Shown: piece by piece, positions 8,510 to 17,455 of the stretch | How positions within the stretch are numbered: position 1 is the stretch's first letter | Layout: every line of letters begins with the position of its first letter | From: CAG-877 sp963645945 | Lineage (GTDB): Bacteria > Bacillota_I > Bacilli_A > RF39 > UBA660 | Direction of reading: 5' to 3' | DNA: 64,000 nt | NCBI GenBank assembly: GCA_963645945.1 | Contig: CAVIUA010000040.1 | Span: forward strand, 50,672 to 114,671 | Made by a program: the position numbers and the translations under genes | Notes under the pieces: model-generated | Database searches by the model: none | What the model saw: only the letters and a program-made list of their open reading frames with translations | What the model was told of the DNA's origin: nothing

Positions 8510-9434
8510 TTACTTAATTGAAGGTGAAGACTATGTTTGTATTCAAAGTACTATTAAAGATGTCATTTTAAAAAATAGTTTTAATGAAGTAGTTTCAGAA
8601 TGTTATGATTTAGTTGAAAATTCATTAGAAAAGGCTTTAGAAGATTTAGATACTTATGGACTTTTTTCAGATAAGAAAATTGTTATAGTTAATAATGTTG
8701 ACTTATTAAGTAAAGAGGAAAATAGTAAGGATTTGGATCATTTATATAGATATTTAGATGATCCTAATCCTAATAATTTATTGTTTTTATGTAGTAAGAA
8801 GCTTAATTCTACTTTGAAATTGACAAAGGAATTAAAGAAGAAATGTACTTATATTAAAGCTGAACTTGATAAGAGAAATTTTGCGAAAGAATTACTTACT
8901 GACTATAAAATCAATAATAAAGCACTTAATTTGTTATTTGAATATTGTCTTGATGATATTACTAAGTTAGAAAATGAAATTATAAAGTTAAAGACTTATA
9001 AGTTTAAGGAAAAAGAAATTACTGAGAAAGATATTTTGGATTTATGTGTTGCGAAGTTAGGTGATGCTAGTGAGTTAACATTTTCTTTTAGTAGATCTTT
9101 AGCAGAAAAAGATAAAAAACGTGCTTTAGAAAAGTATAGGGAATTATTAAATTATAATATTGAACCTTTAAGTATTGTTGGATTACTTGCTAGTCAAATA
9201 AGAATTATTTATCAAGTTAAATGTTTGAAGGATGAAGGTTTAAATAATAATGAAATCGCAACAAAGTTAGATGTAAAGCCTTATCGCGTTACTAAGACTT
9301 TAGAATTAACTAATTATTATACTTTTAAAGAGTTGCTTAATTTAATGATTAGTTTACAAAAAATAGATTTACAAATAAAAACTACTAGTGTGGATGCAAA
9401 TTCATTAGTTGAACTTTTTATATTAAACATATAG
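8496..9434 (+). CDS. holA: DNA polymerase III delta subunit
   Basis: A 312-residue clamp-loader subunit that opens the beta sliding clamp. It has the family layout: an N-terminal AAA+-like module without a functional P-loop (YLIEGEDYVCIQSTIKD; LFSDKKIVIVNNVDLLS), a middle helical lid and a C-terminal collar domain (LSIVGLLASQIRIIYQVKCL; VKPYRVTKTLE). It starts inside the end of alaS, so it is probably translationally coupled and shares the T-box control. A terminator follows directly. Confidence 0.9.
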   Translation: MSVNNYLIEGEDYVCIQSTIKDVILKNSFNEVVSECYDLVENSLEKALEDLDTYGLFSDKKIVIVNNVDLLSKEENSKDLDHLYRYLDDPNPNNLLFLCSKKLNSTLKLTKELKKKCTYIKAELDKRNFAKELLTDYKINNKALNLLFEYCLDDITKLENEIIKLKTYKFKEKEITEKDILDLCVAKLGDASELTFSFSRSLAEKDKKRALEKYRELLNYNIEPLSIVGLLASQIRIIYQVKCLKDEGLNNNEIATKLDVKPYRVTKTLELTNYYTFKELLNLMISLQKIDLQIKTTSVDANSLVELFILNI

Positions 9435-9457
9435 ATTTTAATTTATATGTTTTTTTC
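9425..9457 (+). terminator. Rho-independent terminator after holA
   Basis: AAACATATA (9425-9433) pairs with TATATGTTT (9444-9452), followed by a run of T. It overlaps the holA stop codon and closes the T-box operon. Confidence 0.75.
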
Positions 9458-9509
9458 TTGGTATATTTTTCATTTTATTATATACTTTTTATAGAGGTTG
9501 GTGAGTTTT

Positions 9510-10439
9510 ATGTCTTTTGATGATGTAGAAAAGGCAAGAATTAAGTATAGGAATAAGTTAATTGTGGCGATTATTGTTTCCTTGGTTATTATTGTTACAG
9601 CTGGAATATTAACTAATGTATTTGTTTATGTTGAATTAGTGCCGTTATTGTTCGTTGGTTCTATTATTTTATTTGTAATAGATGCTCTTATTGTATCTGG
9701 TGATAAGAAAAGATATACTTTAGCATTTAAGGAGTTCTTTGTAAAGAGTTCTTTAGAAAAAGTTTTTACGGATTTAAAGTATATGCCAGGATCAGGGATT
9801 AGTCCTAATGTTATTAGAAATACGGGAATGATGTATATGGGTGATAGATATTCATCTGAGGACTTTGTTTCTGGAAAGTATAAAGACATTGGATTCTGTC
9901 AAGCTGATGTACACATAGAAGAGGAACGCCAGAGTACAGATTCTGAGGGTCATACTAGAACTTACTATGTAACTATTTTTAAAGGTAGATGGATGATTTT
10001 TGATTTTAATAAGACTTTTAAAGCTAATGTTCAAGTATGTCAAAAAGGTTTTAAAAATAATAAAGTTATTAATTCTATATTTTCTAAGAGTACTAGATAT
10101 CAAAAAATACAAATGGAGTCAACTGATTTTAATAAGAGATTTTTAGTGTATGCTCAAGATGCACATGATGCTTTTTATATTATTACGCCTCATATAATGG
10201 AAAAAATAATTAAGTTGTCTGATGATAGTAAGGGTAGAATTTTATTATGTTTTATTAATAATCAGTTACATGTTGGATTATATGATAATAAAGATACATT
10301 TGAACCTAGTAGTTGTTTTAGTACAATTGACACGGAAATGGTTACACAAAATGTACTTTCAGATATTAATAAGATTACAATGTTTGTTGACGAGTTAGAG
10401 TTAGATAATGACTTATTTAAGAGTAAAATTGTCAATTAA
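9510..10439 (+). CDS. DUF3137 domain membrane protein
   Basis: A 309-residue protein starting at the ATG at 9510, supported by GAGGTTGGTGAG upstream; an in-frame TTG at 9498 is less likely. Two adjacent transmembrane helices occupy about residues 17-38 and 42-62. The remaining soluble region, starting with KRYTLAFKEFFVK and containing GRWMIFDFNKTF, matches the DUF3137 pattern. DUF3137 proteins often sit next to LemA family genes, as here. Function is unknown, probably envelope associated. Confidence 0.8.
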   Translation: MSFDDVEKARIKYRNKLIVAIIVSLVIIVTAGILTNVFVYVELVPLLFVGSIILFVIDALIVSGDKKRYTLAFKEFFVKSSLEKVFTDLKYMPGSGISPNVIRNTGMMYMGDRYSSEDFVSGKYKDIGFCQADVHIEEERQSTDSEGHTRTYYVTIFKGRWMIFDFNKTFKANVQVCQKGFKNNKVINSIFSKSTRYQKIQMESTDFNKRFLVYAQDAHDAFYIITPHIMEKIIKLSDDSKGRILLCFINNQLHVGLYDNKDTFEPSSCFSTIDTEMVTQNVLSDINKITMFVDELELDNDLFKSKIVN

Positions 10440-10527
10440 TGTATATTATTTGTTTATTTAAGTTTTGATTTTATCTTTTTAATGGTAAAATTGAGATAGA
10501 TATAATAGTTGAAGGGAGGTGTAATTG

Positions 10528-11070
10528 ATGGAAATATTAATAATTGCTGGCGTTATAGTATTACTTATTATCGTAATATGGTTTATTTCAGTTTCTAATG
10601 CTTTTAATAGAGATATTGTTAAAATTGATGAGGCTGATTCTGGTATAGATGTTGCGTTAACTAAAAGATATGATGTTTTAACTAAAATGATTGCTGTTTG
10701 TAAAGGATATGCTAAACATGAGAAGGAAACTATTACTGATACTATTAAATATAGAAAAGGTATGAGTATGGAAGAAAGAGTTGAAGCTAATAATAAAATG
10801 AATGAAACTCTTGGTAAAATCAATGTTTTAGCTGAAGCTTATCCAGATTTAAAGGCTAGTGAAAACTTTAAAACATTACAGACTGCTATTGCTGATGTTG
10901 AAGAACATTTACAAGCAGCTAGACGTTTATATAACGCAAATATATCTTCTTATAATCAAAGAGTAGTATCTTTCCCTTCTAGTATTATTGCTTCTTCAAA
11001 AGGACTTAGTAAAAGAGAATTCTTTGAAGCTGATACAGCTAAAAAGGAAGATGTTAAAATAGAGTTTTAA
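10528..11070 (+). CDS. lemA: LemA family protein
   Basis: A 180-residue protein with one N-terminal transmembrane helix (residues 2-21) followed by the long helical-bundle LemA domain (FNRDIVKIDEADSGIDVALTK; LKASENFKTLQ; YNANISSYNQ; FPSSIIA). The ATG at 10528 is preferred to the TTG just before because GGGAGGT lies 7 bases upstream. LemA proteins have an external N-terminus and a cytoplasmic bundle; their molecular role is unclear. It is probably cotranscribed with the DUF3137 gene or expressed from its own promoter in the 85-base gap. Confidence 0.92.
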   Translation: MEILIIAGVIVLLIIVIWFISVSNAFNRDIVKIDEADSGIDVALTKRYDVLTKMIAVCKGYAKHEKETITDTIKYRKGMSMEERVEANNKMNETLGKINVLAEAYPDLKASENFKTLQTAIADVEEHLQAARRLYNANISSYNQRVVSFPSSIIASSKGLSKREFFEADTAKKEDVKIEF

Positions 11071-11105
11071 AAAAGATATTCTAAATTTTAGAATATCTTT
11101 TTTTG
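11070..11105. terminator. Bidirectional terminator after lemA
   Basis: A long stem around AAAGATATTCTAAA (11072-11085) and TTTTAGAATATCTTT (11086-11100) has T/A tracts on both sides. It can serve lemA on the plus strand and the hypothetical gene on the minus strand. Confidence 0.85.
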
Positions 11106-11108
11106 TTC

Positions 11109-12686
11109 TTATTTTTGTTCTTTATTAGAATCTGTTTTAATAAATGTTTTGTTTTTTTCACTTGTGTTATTATCTTGAGTTGTATTTGTTGTTAGAAGTT
11201 CTTTTTCTTCAATGGACATTCTAGCAAGGTATTCTTTGCAATCGTCTATTTCTTGTTTGGCATCAGCAATTTGTTTTGTAATGGTTGCAACTTTATTAGT
11301 ACGGTGACCAGTGTTTTTTCTTAAACAATTCTTTTTATATTCAATTAAAGAACTTGAACTTTTATATTTATCTATAGCATCTTGATCTATTGACATAGCA
11401 TTTCTATATAAATCGATATATGTAGCTACTTCAGCTGATTTTTCGGCAAATTTTTTTATGTAATTTATGTAGCCAGTAATTGCTTTTGATAATCTATCAT
11501 CTGGCTGATTATCATTATTTTCTTTACTTTCATCCCAGAAATTATTAAATTCTAAAATAGCTTCTTTTAAAGTTAATGGTCTATTTGAATAATTTTTAAG
11601 ACTAGGCATGATAATTTCTAATTTTTCACGTCTACTTAAATCATTTACTTTAGTAATGAAATCTGCTCTCATACTATCTTTAAAGTCATCTGGTGCAACT
11701 ATTAAATGATCTATTTCTGACTTTTCAGCAGTATTTACTAATTGTGTTAACTTTTGAACTGTTTTTTTAAAATCTTTATATCCATTATTGCTAGTAATAT
11801 ATCTTAAATATTTTATGGTATTCTTTTTACTAGCAAATTTTTCATTATAAAATTTAATTAATTGTGATACTTCAGTAGGTAATTTCTTTGTTGTTGTTCC
11901 TTTTATACCAGCAGTTTTATATGTGTAGGTATATGTTTCTTCATAGTCCTTGTTCATGTTTTCGTTGTATGCGGCTAAAAGTTGACCATAATTTATAATT
12001 TCATCAGCTGGATTTAATTTTGATGTTATTCTTAATACATCTTTTATAGTAATGTTCCCGTCTGCTTTAGTGTTAATGATATCTTGAAGATTTCTTCTAT
12101 TAGCTTGAGCTTGTTTTATAAACTCTGTTGTTTTTTCGTCATCGTCATTTTGTTCTTGAAGTGTTTTTGCTCTTTCTTGAGATAAACTTACTATTTTACT
12201 TTCTAAATTTTCTATTCTAAACAAAATGTTTTTTCTTTGTGTTTCGGTTATTTTTGATAATTCTTTAATTATTTCGCCTTTATCTCCGGCGATTAGGGAA
12301 AGACAACTTTCCATTGTAATATTTTTGGTTGCAGGATTAGTGCTCGCTATTTGAGTAAATTGAGTAATAGGGATGTTATTATCTTGAATGTTTATGTCAT
12401 AGAAATACATTGATGATTTTATAGTTTCACATTCTAGCCAAATTTGTTCATTTACTCCTTTGACATCTGATAATGGTTTTGTTTTTACTTTCCATTTGAA
12501 TCCAGTTTCTTTAGATAGGGTAGTTGCTACTTTTGCTAATAACTTTTTACCGTTTATAGTGTGTTTTTGTAAGATGTGTTCTATTGCAGCAATTGTTCTT
12601 TCATCATCATTTAAATAACTATTTAGAAATTTATCTTCATCTATGCCTAGGATTCTACAAAGTATTTCTGTTAATTCTTTACTCAT
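11109..12686 (-). CDS. Unrecognised 525-residue soluble, largely helical protein
   Basis: I do not recognise this protein. It has no signal peptide or transmembrane helix and is strongly charged. Residues about 150-205 (ENLESKIVSLSQERAKTLQEQ...) and 455-500 (ITKQIADAKQEIDDCKEYLARM) look like coiled coils. The tail (500-525) is a low-complexity Thr/Asn/Lys stretch. The N-terminal MSKELTEILCRILGIDEDKF looks like a small helical module. An AAAGGAGC site precedes the ATG. It lies between the lemA terminator and rarA, with only a short gap to rarA, but the stop of rarA precedes its own promoter space. Confidence 0.7.
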   Translation of the reverse strand: MSKELTEILCRILGIDEDKFLNSYLNDDERTIAAIEHILQKHTINGKKLLAKVATTLSKETGFKWKVKTKPLSDVKGVNEQIWLECETIKSSMYFYDINIQDNNIPITQFTQIASTNPATKNITMESCLSLIAGDKGEIIKELSKITETQRKNILFRIENLESKIVSLSQERAKTLQEQNDDDEKTTEFIKQAQANRRNLQDIINTKADGNITIKDVLRITSKLNPADEIINYGQLLAAYNENMNKDYEETYTYTYKTAGIKGTTTKKLPTEVSQLIKFYNEKFASKKNTIKYLRYITSNNGYKDFKKTVQKLTQLVNTAEKSEIDHLIVAPDDFKDSMRADFITKVNDLSRREKLEIIMPSLKNYSNRPLTLKEAILEFNNFWDESKENNDNQPDDRLSKAITGYINYIKKFAEKSAEVATYIDLYRNAMSIDQDAIDKYKSSSSLIEYKKNCLRKNTGHRTNKVATITKQIADAKQEIDDCKEYLARMSIEEKELLTTNTTQDNNTSEKNKTFIKTDSNKEQK

Positions 12687-12744
12687 TGTTATCGGCTCCT
12701 TTTAACACACTATTATATTTTATTGTAAGTTATTTTTCAATGTT

Positions 12745-13959
12745 TTATTTATTTTTTATTTTTTCAAGGCGGTCGTATATTTCTTTTATTTGTTTTTCAT
12801 AACCTATGTCTTTTGGCTGATAATATTTTTTATTTTTAATTTTATCTGGCAAGTATTGTTGTTTAACGTAGGCACCTTTATAATCATGTGGATATTTATA
12901 GTCTGTAGATGATGTTTTAATATGACTTGGGACATTTCCAGTATTGCCATTTTCAATATCTTCTAGAACTTTATCTAGAGCAATATGGGCTGTGTTACTT
13001 TTAGGGGATAGGGCCATTTCAGCAACTATTGTTCCAAGAGGGATTCTAGCTTCTGGTAGACCAACACGTTCTGCGGCATTAATAGCAGCATCTACTCTAG
13101 GACCGATGGCTGGATTGGCTAGACCGATATCTTCATAGGCAATGACACTCATTCTTCTATATATTGAATCTAAGTCTCCTTCTATTATTAATCTTCCTAA
13201 ATAGTGTAGGGCAGCATCTACGTCAGAACCACGAATTGATTTTTGAAAGGCACTTAAGACATCATAATGACCATCACCATTTTTGTCAGCAAAAAAGACA
13301 GGTTTATTATTTATTCTTTTTATCTTCTCTTCAGTAATTGTTTTATCATCGGTTGAGTAATAAGATATTTCTAATAGATTATAAGCATATCTTAGGTCTG
13401 TTCCAGCTAGTTTTGCGATTAGTTTGATACTTTTATCATCTATCTTAATATCTTTTAAATCAGGGTGTTTTATGGCTCTTTTAAGGCCGGTTATAATATC
13501 TTCAGTAGTTAATTCTTCTAATTCAAATAATTGACATCTACTTCTAATGGCTGGATTTATTGCATGATATGGATTGGAAGTAGTCATTCCGATTAGTGTT
13601 ATTAGTCCTGATTCTAATGCTGGTAATAAGACATCTTGTTTATCTTTATTTAGACGATGTATTTCATCCATGATTAATACAATACCATCATAGACTTTTG
13701 CTTCTTCAATTACGATATCTAAATCTTTTTTTGTATTTATAGTAGCATTTAAAAATCTATATCTAACATCTAAATCTTTTACAATAGCATTTGCGATACT
13801 GGTTTTACCTATACCTGGTTTTCCATATAATATCATAGAAAATAATTTTTTATTTTTTACTAAGTTTGTTAGTATTTTATCTTTTCCAATTAAATGAGTT
13901 TGTCCAATAACTTCTTCTAGTGTACTTGGTGCTAATTTGAGTGCTAAAGGTTTGTTCAT
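12745..13959 (-). CDS. rarA: Replication-associated recombination protein A (RarA/MgsA ATPase)
   Basis: A 404-residue AAA+ ATPase acting at stalled replication forks. Walker A GKPGIGKTS is at residues 46-54, Walker B VLIMDEIH at 94-101, sensor 1 GMTTSNPYHAINPA near 124-137, and an Arg finger context AIRSRCQLFEL follows. The C-terminal tetramerisation domain is intact (SIRGSDVDAALHYLGRLIIEGD; RRMSVIAYEDIGLANP; PSHIKT...YKYPHDY). AGGTGAT precedes the ATG. Length is about that of other RarA proteins. Confidence 0.93.
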   Translation of the reverse strand: MNKPLALKLAPSTLEEVIGQTHLIGKDKILTNLVKNKKLFSMILYGKPGIGKTSIANAIVKDLDVRYRFLNATINTKKDLDIVIEEAKVYDGIVLIMDEIHRLNKDKQDVLLPALESGLITLIGMTTSNPYHAINPAIRSRCQLFELEELTTEDIITGLKRAIKHPDLKDIKIDDKSIKLIAKLAGTDLRYAYNLLEISYYSTDDKTITEEKIKRINNKPVFFADKNGDGHYDVLSAFQKSIRGSDVDAALHYLGRLIIEGDLDSIYRRMSVIAYEDIGLANPAIGPRVDAAINAAERVGLPEARIPLGTIVAEMALSPKSNTAHIALDKVLEDIENGNTGNVPSHIKTSSTDYKYPHDYKGAYVKQQYLPDKIKNKKYYQPKDIGYEKQIKEIYDRLEKIKNK

Positions 13960-14057
13960 AATATCACCTGTTTCTTTATATAATTATATTTTAACAAATT
14001 GATGCTTAAATATCTAGAAAGATTACTAATTTTTGATATAATATAATTGGTGATATG

Positions 14058-14957
14058 ATGAATATAAATGACGCTATTGGTGATTTTATAAATTATTGTA
14101 TATTTGAAAAGGGTTTATCTAATAAGACGCGGGAATCTTATTTAAATGACTTGGATGTATATAGAAGTTTTTTAAATGAGAGAGGAATTTTTAATGTTAA
14201 TGATATTCATGATGATAATATAAAGGATTTTTTAAAGGAAAGAGGTTCTTTGGAAAAGACTACTACTATTGCTCATAATTTGACAGTTATTAAGAACTTT
14301 CATTCCTACTTATTAAGGGAAAACATTTTATCTTATGATCCTTCTTTATATATTGAAAGACCAAAGTTAAGAAAGAGTTTACCTAGGACTTTGAGTATGG
14401 AAGATGTTAGTCTTTTGCTTGATATTCAATTAGAGAGTGTATTTGACTATCGTAATAAGGCTATGTTAGAATTAATGTATGGCACCGGCTTAAGAGTTAG
14501 TGAAATTGTTAATTTAACTATTAATGATATTGATTTATCTAATTGTTTTGTAAGAGTATTTGGTAAAGGTAGTAAGGAAAGAGAAGTACCTTTAGGTGAA
14601 TATTCTATATATTATTTGAAACTTTATTTAGATAGACGTAAAAGTATGTTAAAGGATAAGCCATGTGATAAGTTATTTTTAAATAATCATGGTTTAGGTA
14701 TGACAAGACAAGGTTTTTTTAAGAACTTGAAACAGATACTTGTTTCTAAAGGTTTAAATGCTGATATATCACCTCATACGTTAAGACATAGTTTTGCTAC
14801 TCATTTATTAAATTCTGGTGCAGATTTACGTAGTATTCAGGAGATGTTAGGTCATTCTGATATTGCGACTACTAAAATATATACGCATGTTAGTGATGAT
14901 AAAGTTATAGAAGACTATAATATGTATCATCCTCGTAGTCATAAAGGAGATGAATAA
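14058..14957 (+). CDS. xerD: Tyrosine recombinase, XerC/XerD type
   Basis: A 299-residue site-specific recombinase. From the ATG at 14058 the catalytic residues are Arg146 (GTGLRVSE), Lys170 (GKGSKEREVP), His240 and Arg243 (PHTLRHSFATHL), His266 (LGHSDIATT) and nucleophile Tyr275 (IYTHV). The N-terminal SAM-like core-binding domain spans about residues 4-85. A GGTGAT site lies close to the two adjacent ATGs at 14055 and 14058; spacing favours the second. It lies 2 bp before deoB, and this xer-deoB order is the XerD context in Bacillus, so the likely role is chromosome dimer resolution rather than phage integration. Confidence 0.88.
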   Translation: MNINDAIGDFINYCIFEKGLSNKTRESYLNDLDVYRSFLNERGIFNVNDIHDDNIKDFLKERGSLEKTTTIAHNLTVIKNFHSYLLRENILSYDPSLYIERPKLRKSLPRTLSMEDVSLLLDIQLESVFDYRNKAMLELMYGTGLRVSEIVNLTINDIDLSNCFVRVFGKGSKEREVPLGEYSIYYLKLYLDRRKSMLKDKPCDKLFLNNHGLGMTRQGFFKNLKQILVSKGLNADISPHTLRHSFATHLLNSGADLRSIQEMLGHSDIATTKIYTHVSDDKVIEDYNMYHPRSHKGDE

Positions 14958-14959
14958 TT

Positions 14960-16129
14960 ATGCGTTTTAAAAGAATTTTTTTGATTGTTTTAGATTCGTT
15001 AGGTGTTGGTGAAACTGCTGATGCGGTTAGTTTTGGTGACAATGGTGCTAATACATTAGGCCATGTTAATGAACAATGTGATTTATTTATACCTAATTTA
15101 AAGAAAATAGGTTTTTTAGATACAATTAATATGAGTGATAATGATAGTGTAGATGCTTATTATACTATTGCTAAACCTATAAATGCTGGTAAAGATACTT
15201 TGAATGGTCATTATGAAATGTTAGGTATTAAGAATAATATTCCATTTAAAACTTTTAATAATGGTTTTACATATGATATTTTAGCTGGTATTGAAGAAGT
15301 TACTGGTAGACGTGTTATTGGTAATAAATGTTCTAATGATGATTTAGCTATTATTAATGAACTTGGTGAAAGACAATTAAATTATGGATCTTTAATTATT
15401 TATACTTCTGCTGATTCAGATTTACAAGTTGCGGCACATGAAGATTGTATTCCTATTCCTACTTTGTATCAGTATTGTGAAAGAATTAGAGCTTTAACTT
15501 TAAGAGAGGAATGGAGAGTAGGGAGAGTTATTGCTAGACCTTTTACTGGTAGCGTTGGTAAATTTAAACTTATTAATACTGCACGACGTGATTATGCTGT
15601 AAAGCCAGGTAAAAAGACTGTTATGGATAGTTTAATTGAAAATAGTTATAATGTTATTGCGATTGGAAAGATTAATGATATTTTTGATGGTCAAGGTATA
15701 AATAAAAATATTAAGGCTAATAATAATTCGGAAGCTGTAAATAAATTGATTGATATTATGGATAAAAATTTTACAGGTTTATGTATAAGTAATTTATCTG
15801 ATTTTGATAGTTTGTATGGTCATACTAGGGATGTTGCTGGTTATGGTAGAGCAATTGAAGAGTTAGATGTTGATATACCTATTATTTTAAATAAATTAGA
15901 AATTGATGACTTATTAATTATTACAGCTGATCATGGTAATGATCCTACGTTTAAAGGAAATGATCATACGAGAGAAAATGTTCCAGTAATTATATATAGT
16001 CGCAATTTCAAGAAACCTTCTAGATTAAAACCATTTGATACTTTTGCTAATATAGGAGCAACAATAGCTGAAAATTTCGATGTAGAAAAACCTGAAATTG
16101 GTATCAGTATTTTAGATGAATTAAAGTAG
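14960..16129 (+). CDS. deoB: Phosphopentomutase
   Basis: Interconverts ribose-1-P/ribose-5-P and the deoxy forms in nucleoside catabolism. At 389 residues it is full length for the alkaline-phosphatase-superfamily enzyme. Metal ligands are visible in FLIVLDSLGVGE (Asp12) and TADHGNDPT...GNDHTRE near 316-334. The phospho-accepting Thr lies in KDTLNGHYEMLG. It follows xerD by 2 bp and is presumably cotranscribed. There is no weak or missing key motif. Confidence 0.95.
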   Translation: MRFKRIFLIVLDSLGVGETADAVSFGDNGANTLGHVNEQCDLFIPNLKKIGFLDTINMSDNDSVDAYYTIAKPINAGKDTLNGHYEMLGIKNNIPFKTFNNGFTYDILAGIEEVTGRRVIGNKCSNDDLAIINELGERQLNYGSLIIYTSADSDLQVAAHEDCIPIPTLYQYCERIRALTLREEWRVGRVIARPFTGSVGKFKLINTARRDYAVKPGKKTVMDSLIENSYNVIAIGKINDIFDGQGINKNIKANNNSEAVNKLIDIMDKNFTGLCISNLSDFDSLYGHTRDVAGYGRAIEELDVDIPIILNKLEIDDLLIITADHGNDPTFKGNDHTRENVPVIIYSRNFKKPSRLKPFDTFANIGATIAENFDVEKPEIGISILDELK

Positions 16130-16144
16130 TTTTGGAGTTAATAT

Positions 16145-17437
16145 ATGAAAAAAGCAGATATTGAAAATGATGATTATTTGATTATTCATCCGAATGGTGA
16201 CTTTACTAGTTCTTTAAAGATTGATCAGGATGAACTTACTAAAAAGAAAGTGATTTGTTTGATTCCTGAATTTTCTTATTTGGATGATAAATGTTCTTCA
16301 CGTACTATTAGTGAGATTAATGCATTTATTAGAAATAATCCATCGGTTAGTAATGTACTTATGATTTATACTAATAGTACTAACTCTGATTTTAATTTTA
16401 ATGATGAACTTAATATGGAAGAATTTTTTTGCAAATGGTATAAGAATATTGAACAACCGGAAAAGATTCAGCTACATGTTCCTAGTATATTTGCTGCTAA
16501 TCCTGATAATTGTTTATCAGTTGTTTATGAAGACTTTTCTTTGAGTCGTTGCAAGGATATTGATCAAAAAATTGAGATGTTTATTAAAGATGTTAAAGAA
16601 GCTGATTTATCTTCTTTTGAAAAGATTATGGCTACTCATATTTTGTGTTCTCGTTTTATGAATTCAAATACTGATTATGAAGAAAATGGGAAAAATACTA
16701 TTCCTATAAATTTTGATGAGAATGTCTTTGGCAGTAGTATGCATATTTTGAGTGATGGTGAAGATGGATATAAAATTAAATGTTCTGGCTATGTTGATAT
16801 GTTTGTCCGTATGTTAGATAAAATGAATATTTATGCATCTCCTGTTACTGTTTTTAATGTTGAAAATGGATTTGTTCATACTGTTGCGATGGTTGATGTT
16901 CATGATGAAAAGTATAGTATTGATGGTAGATATATTTGTGACTTAAGGTCTGATTCAGATTTTAGAAAAATGCGTGAAGATTTAGTTAATGGAGATACAA
17001 ATTCTTCTTATTTTGGAAGAGATAGTTTAACGTTTTTTTGCTTAAATGTTGAAGATTTTGAAGCTTTAAATGGAATTGATAAATTTAGTGAGGCTATGAA
17101 TTATTTTACAAAACCGGGAGTAGAGCAGGTAAAGGATGAAATTTCTACAGATAGGTTAGATATTTCTAGTATTTCTAAAGCATTAGGCGTTGTTTCAAAT
17201 CATAGATTTGATTTACAAAATAATTTAGATTATTATTTATATAGTAATAATGCTATTGAATCAATTCTTCAGGATAATAAAGATACTATTTCTTTCATTA
17301 GAAATTCTAGAGAATTTATAGATAGTTCTAAAAACAGTTCTTTTTCTACTATCTGTAGTTCTGAATTCAAATTAAAAGAGATGCTTGATTCTTCCAAAAA
17401 GAATGCAATTAATACAACTGAAAAAAATAAAAAATAG
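16145..17437 (+). CDS. Transglutaminase-like (papain-fold) protein, cytosolic, paralog 1
   Basis: A 430-residue protein without signal peptide or membrane helix. Residues about 205-262 look like a transglutaminase core: Cys213 in IKCSGYVDMFVRMLDKM, His245 in FVHTVAMVDVHDEKYSID and Asp260 at the end of that strand, with the C-to-H and H-to-D spacing of the superfamily. The N-terminal ~150 residues are acidic and unrecognised. ADLSSFEKIMA (153-163) is shared with the next gene. It is 15 bp after deoB, possibly in its operon. Substrate is unknown; proteolysis, crosslinking or amidase activity are all possible. Confidence 0.65.
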   Translation: MKKADIENDDYLIIHPNGDFTSSLKIDQDELTKKKVICLIPEFSYLDDKCSSRTISEINAFIRNNPSVSNVLMIYTNSTNSDFNFNDELNMEEFFCKWYKNIEQPEKIQLHVPSIFAANPDNCLSVVYEDFSLSRCKDIDQKIEMFIKDVKEADLSSFEKIMATHILCSRFMNSNTDYEENGKNTIPINFDENVFGSSMHILSDGEDGYKIKCSGYVDMFVRMLDKMNIYASPVTVFNVENGFVHTVAMVDVHDEKYSIDGRYICDLRSDSDFRKMREDLVNGDTNSSYFGRDSLTFFCLNVEDFEALNGIDKFSEAMNYFTKPGVEQVKDEISTDRLDISSISKALGVVSNHRFDLQNNLDYYLYSNNAIESILQDNKDTISFIRNSREFIDSSKNSSFSTICSSEFKLKEMLDSSKKNAINTTEKNKK

Positions 17438-17455
17438 GAATAATAGGTGATATGG

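Noticed and set aside
14058..14957. Phage or element integrase
   Set aside because: The tyrosine recombinase is immediately before deoB, the housekeeping XerD context, and no attachment-site repeats or phage genes flank it.
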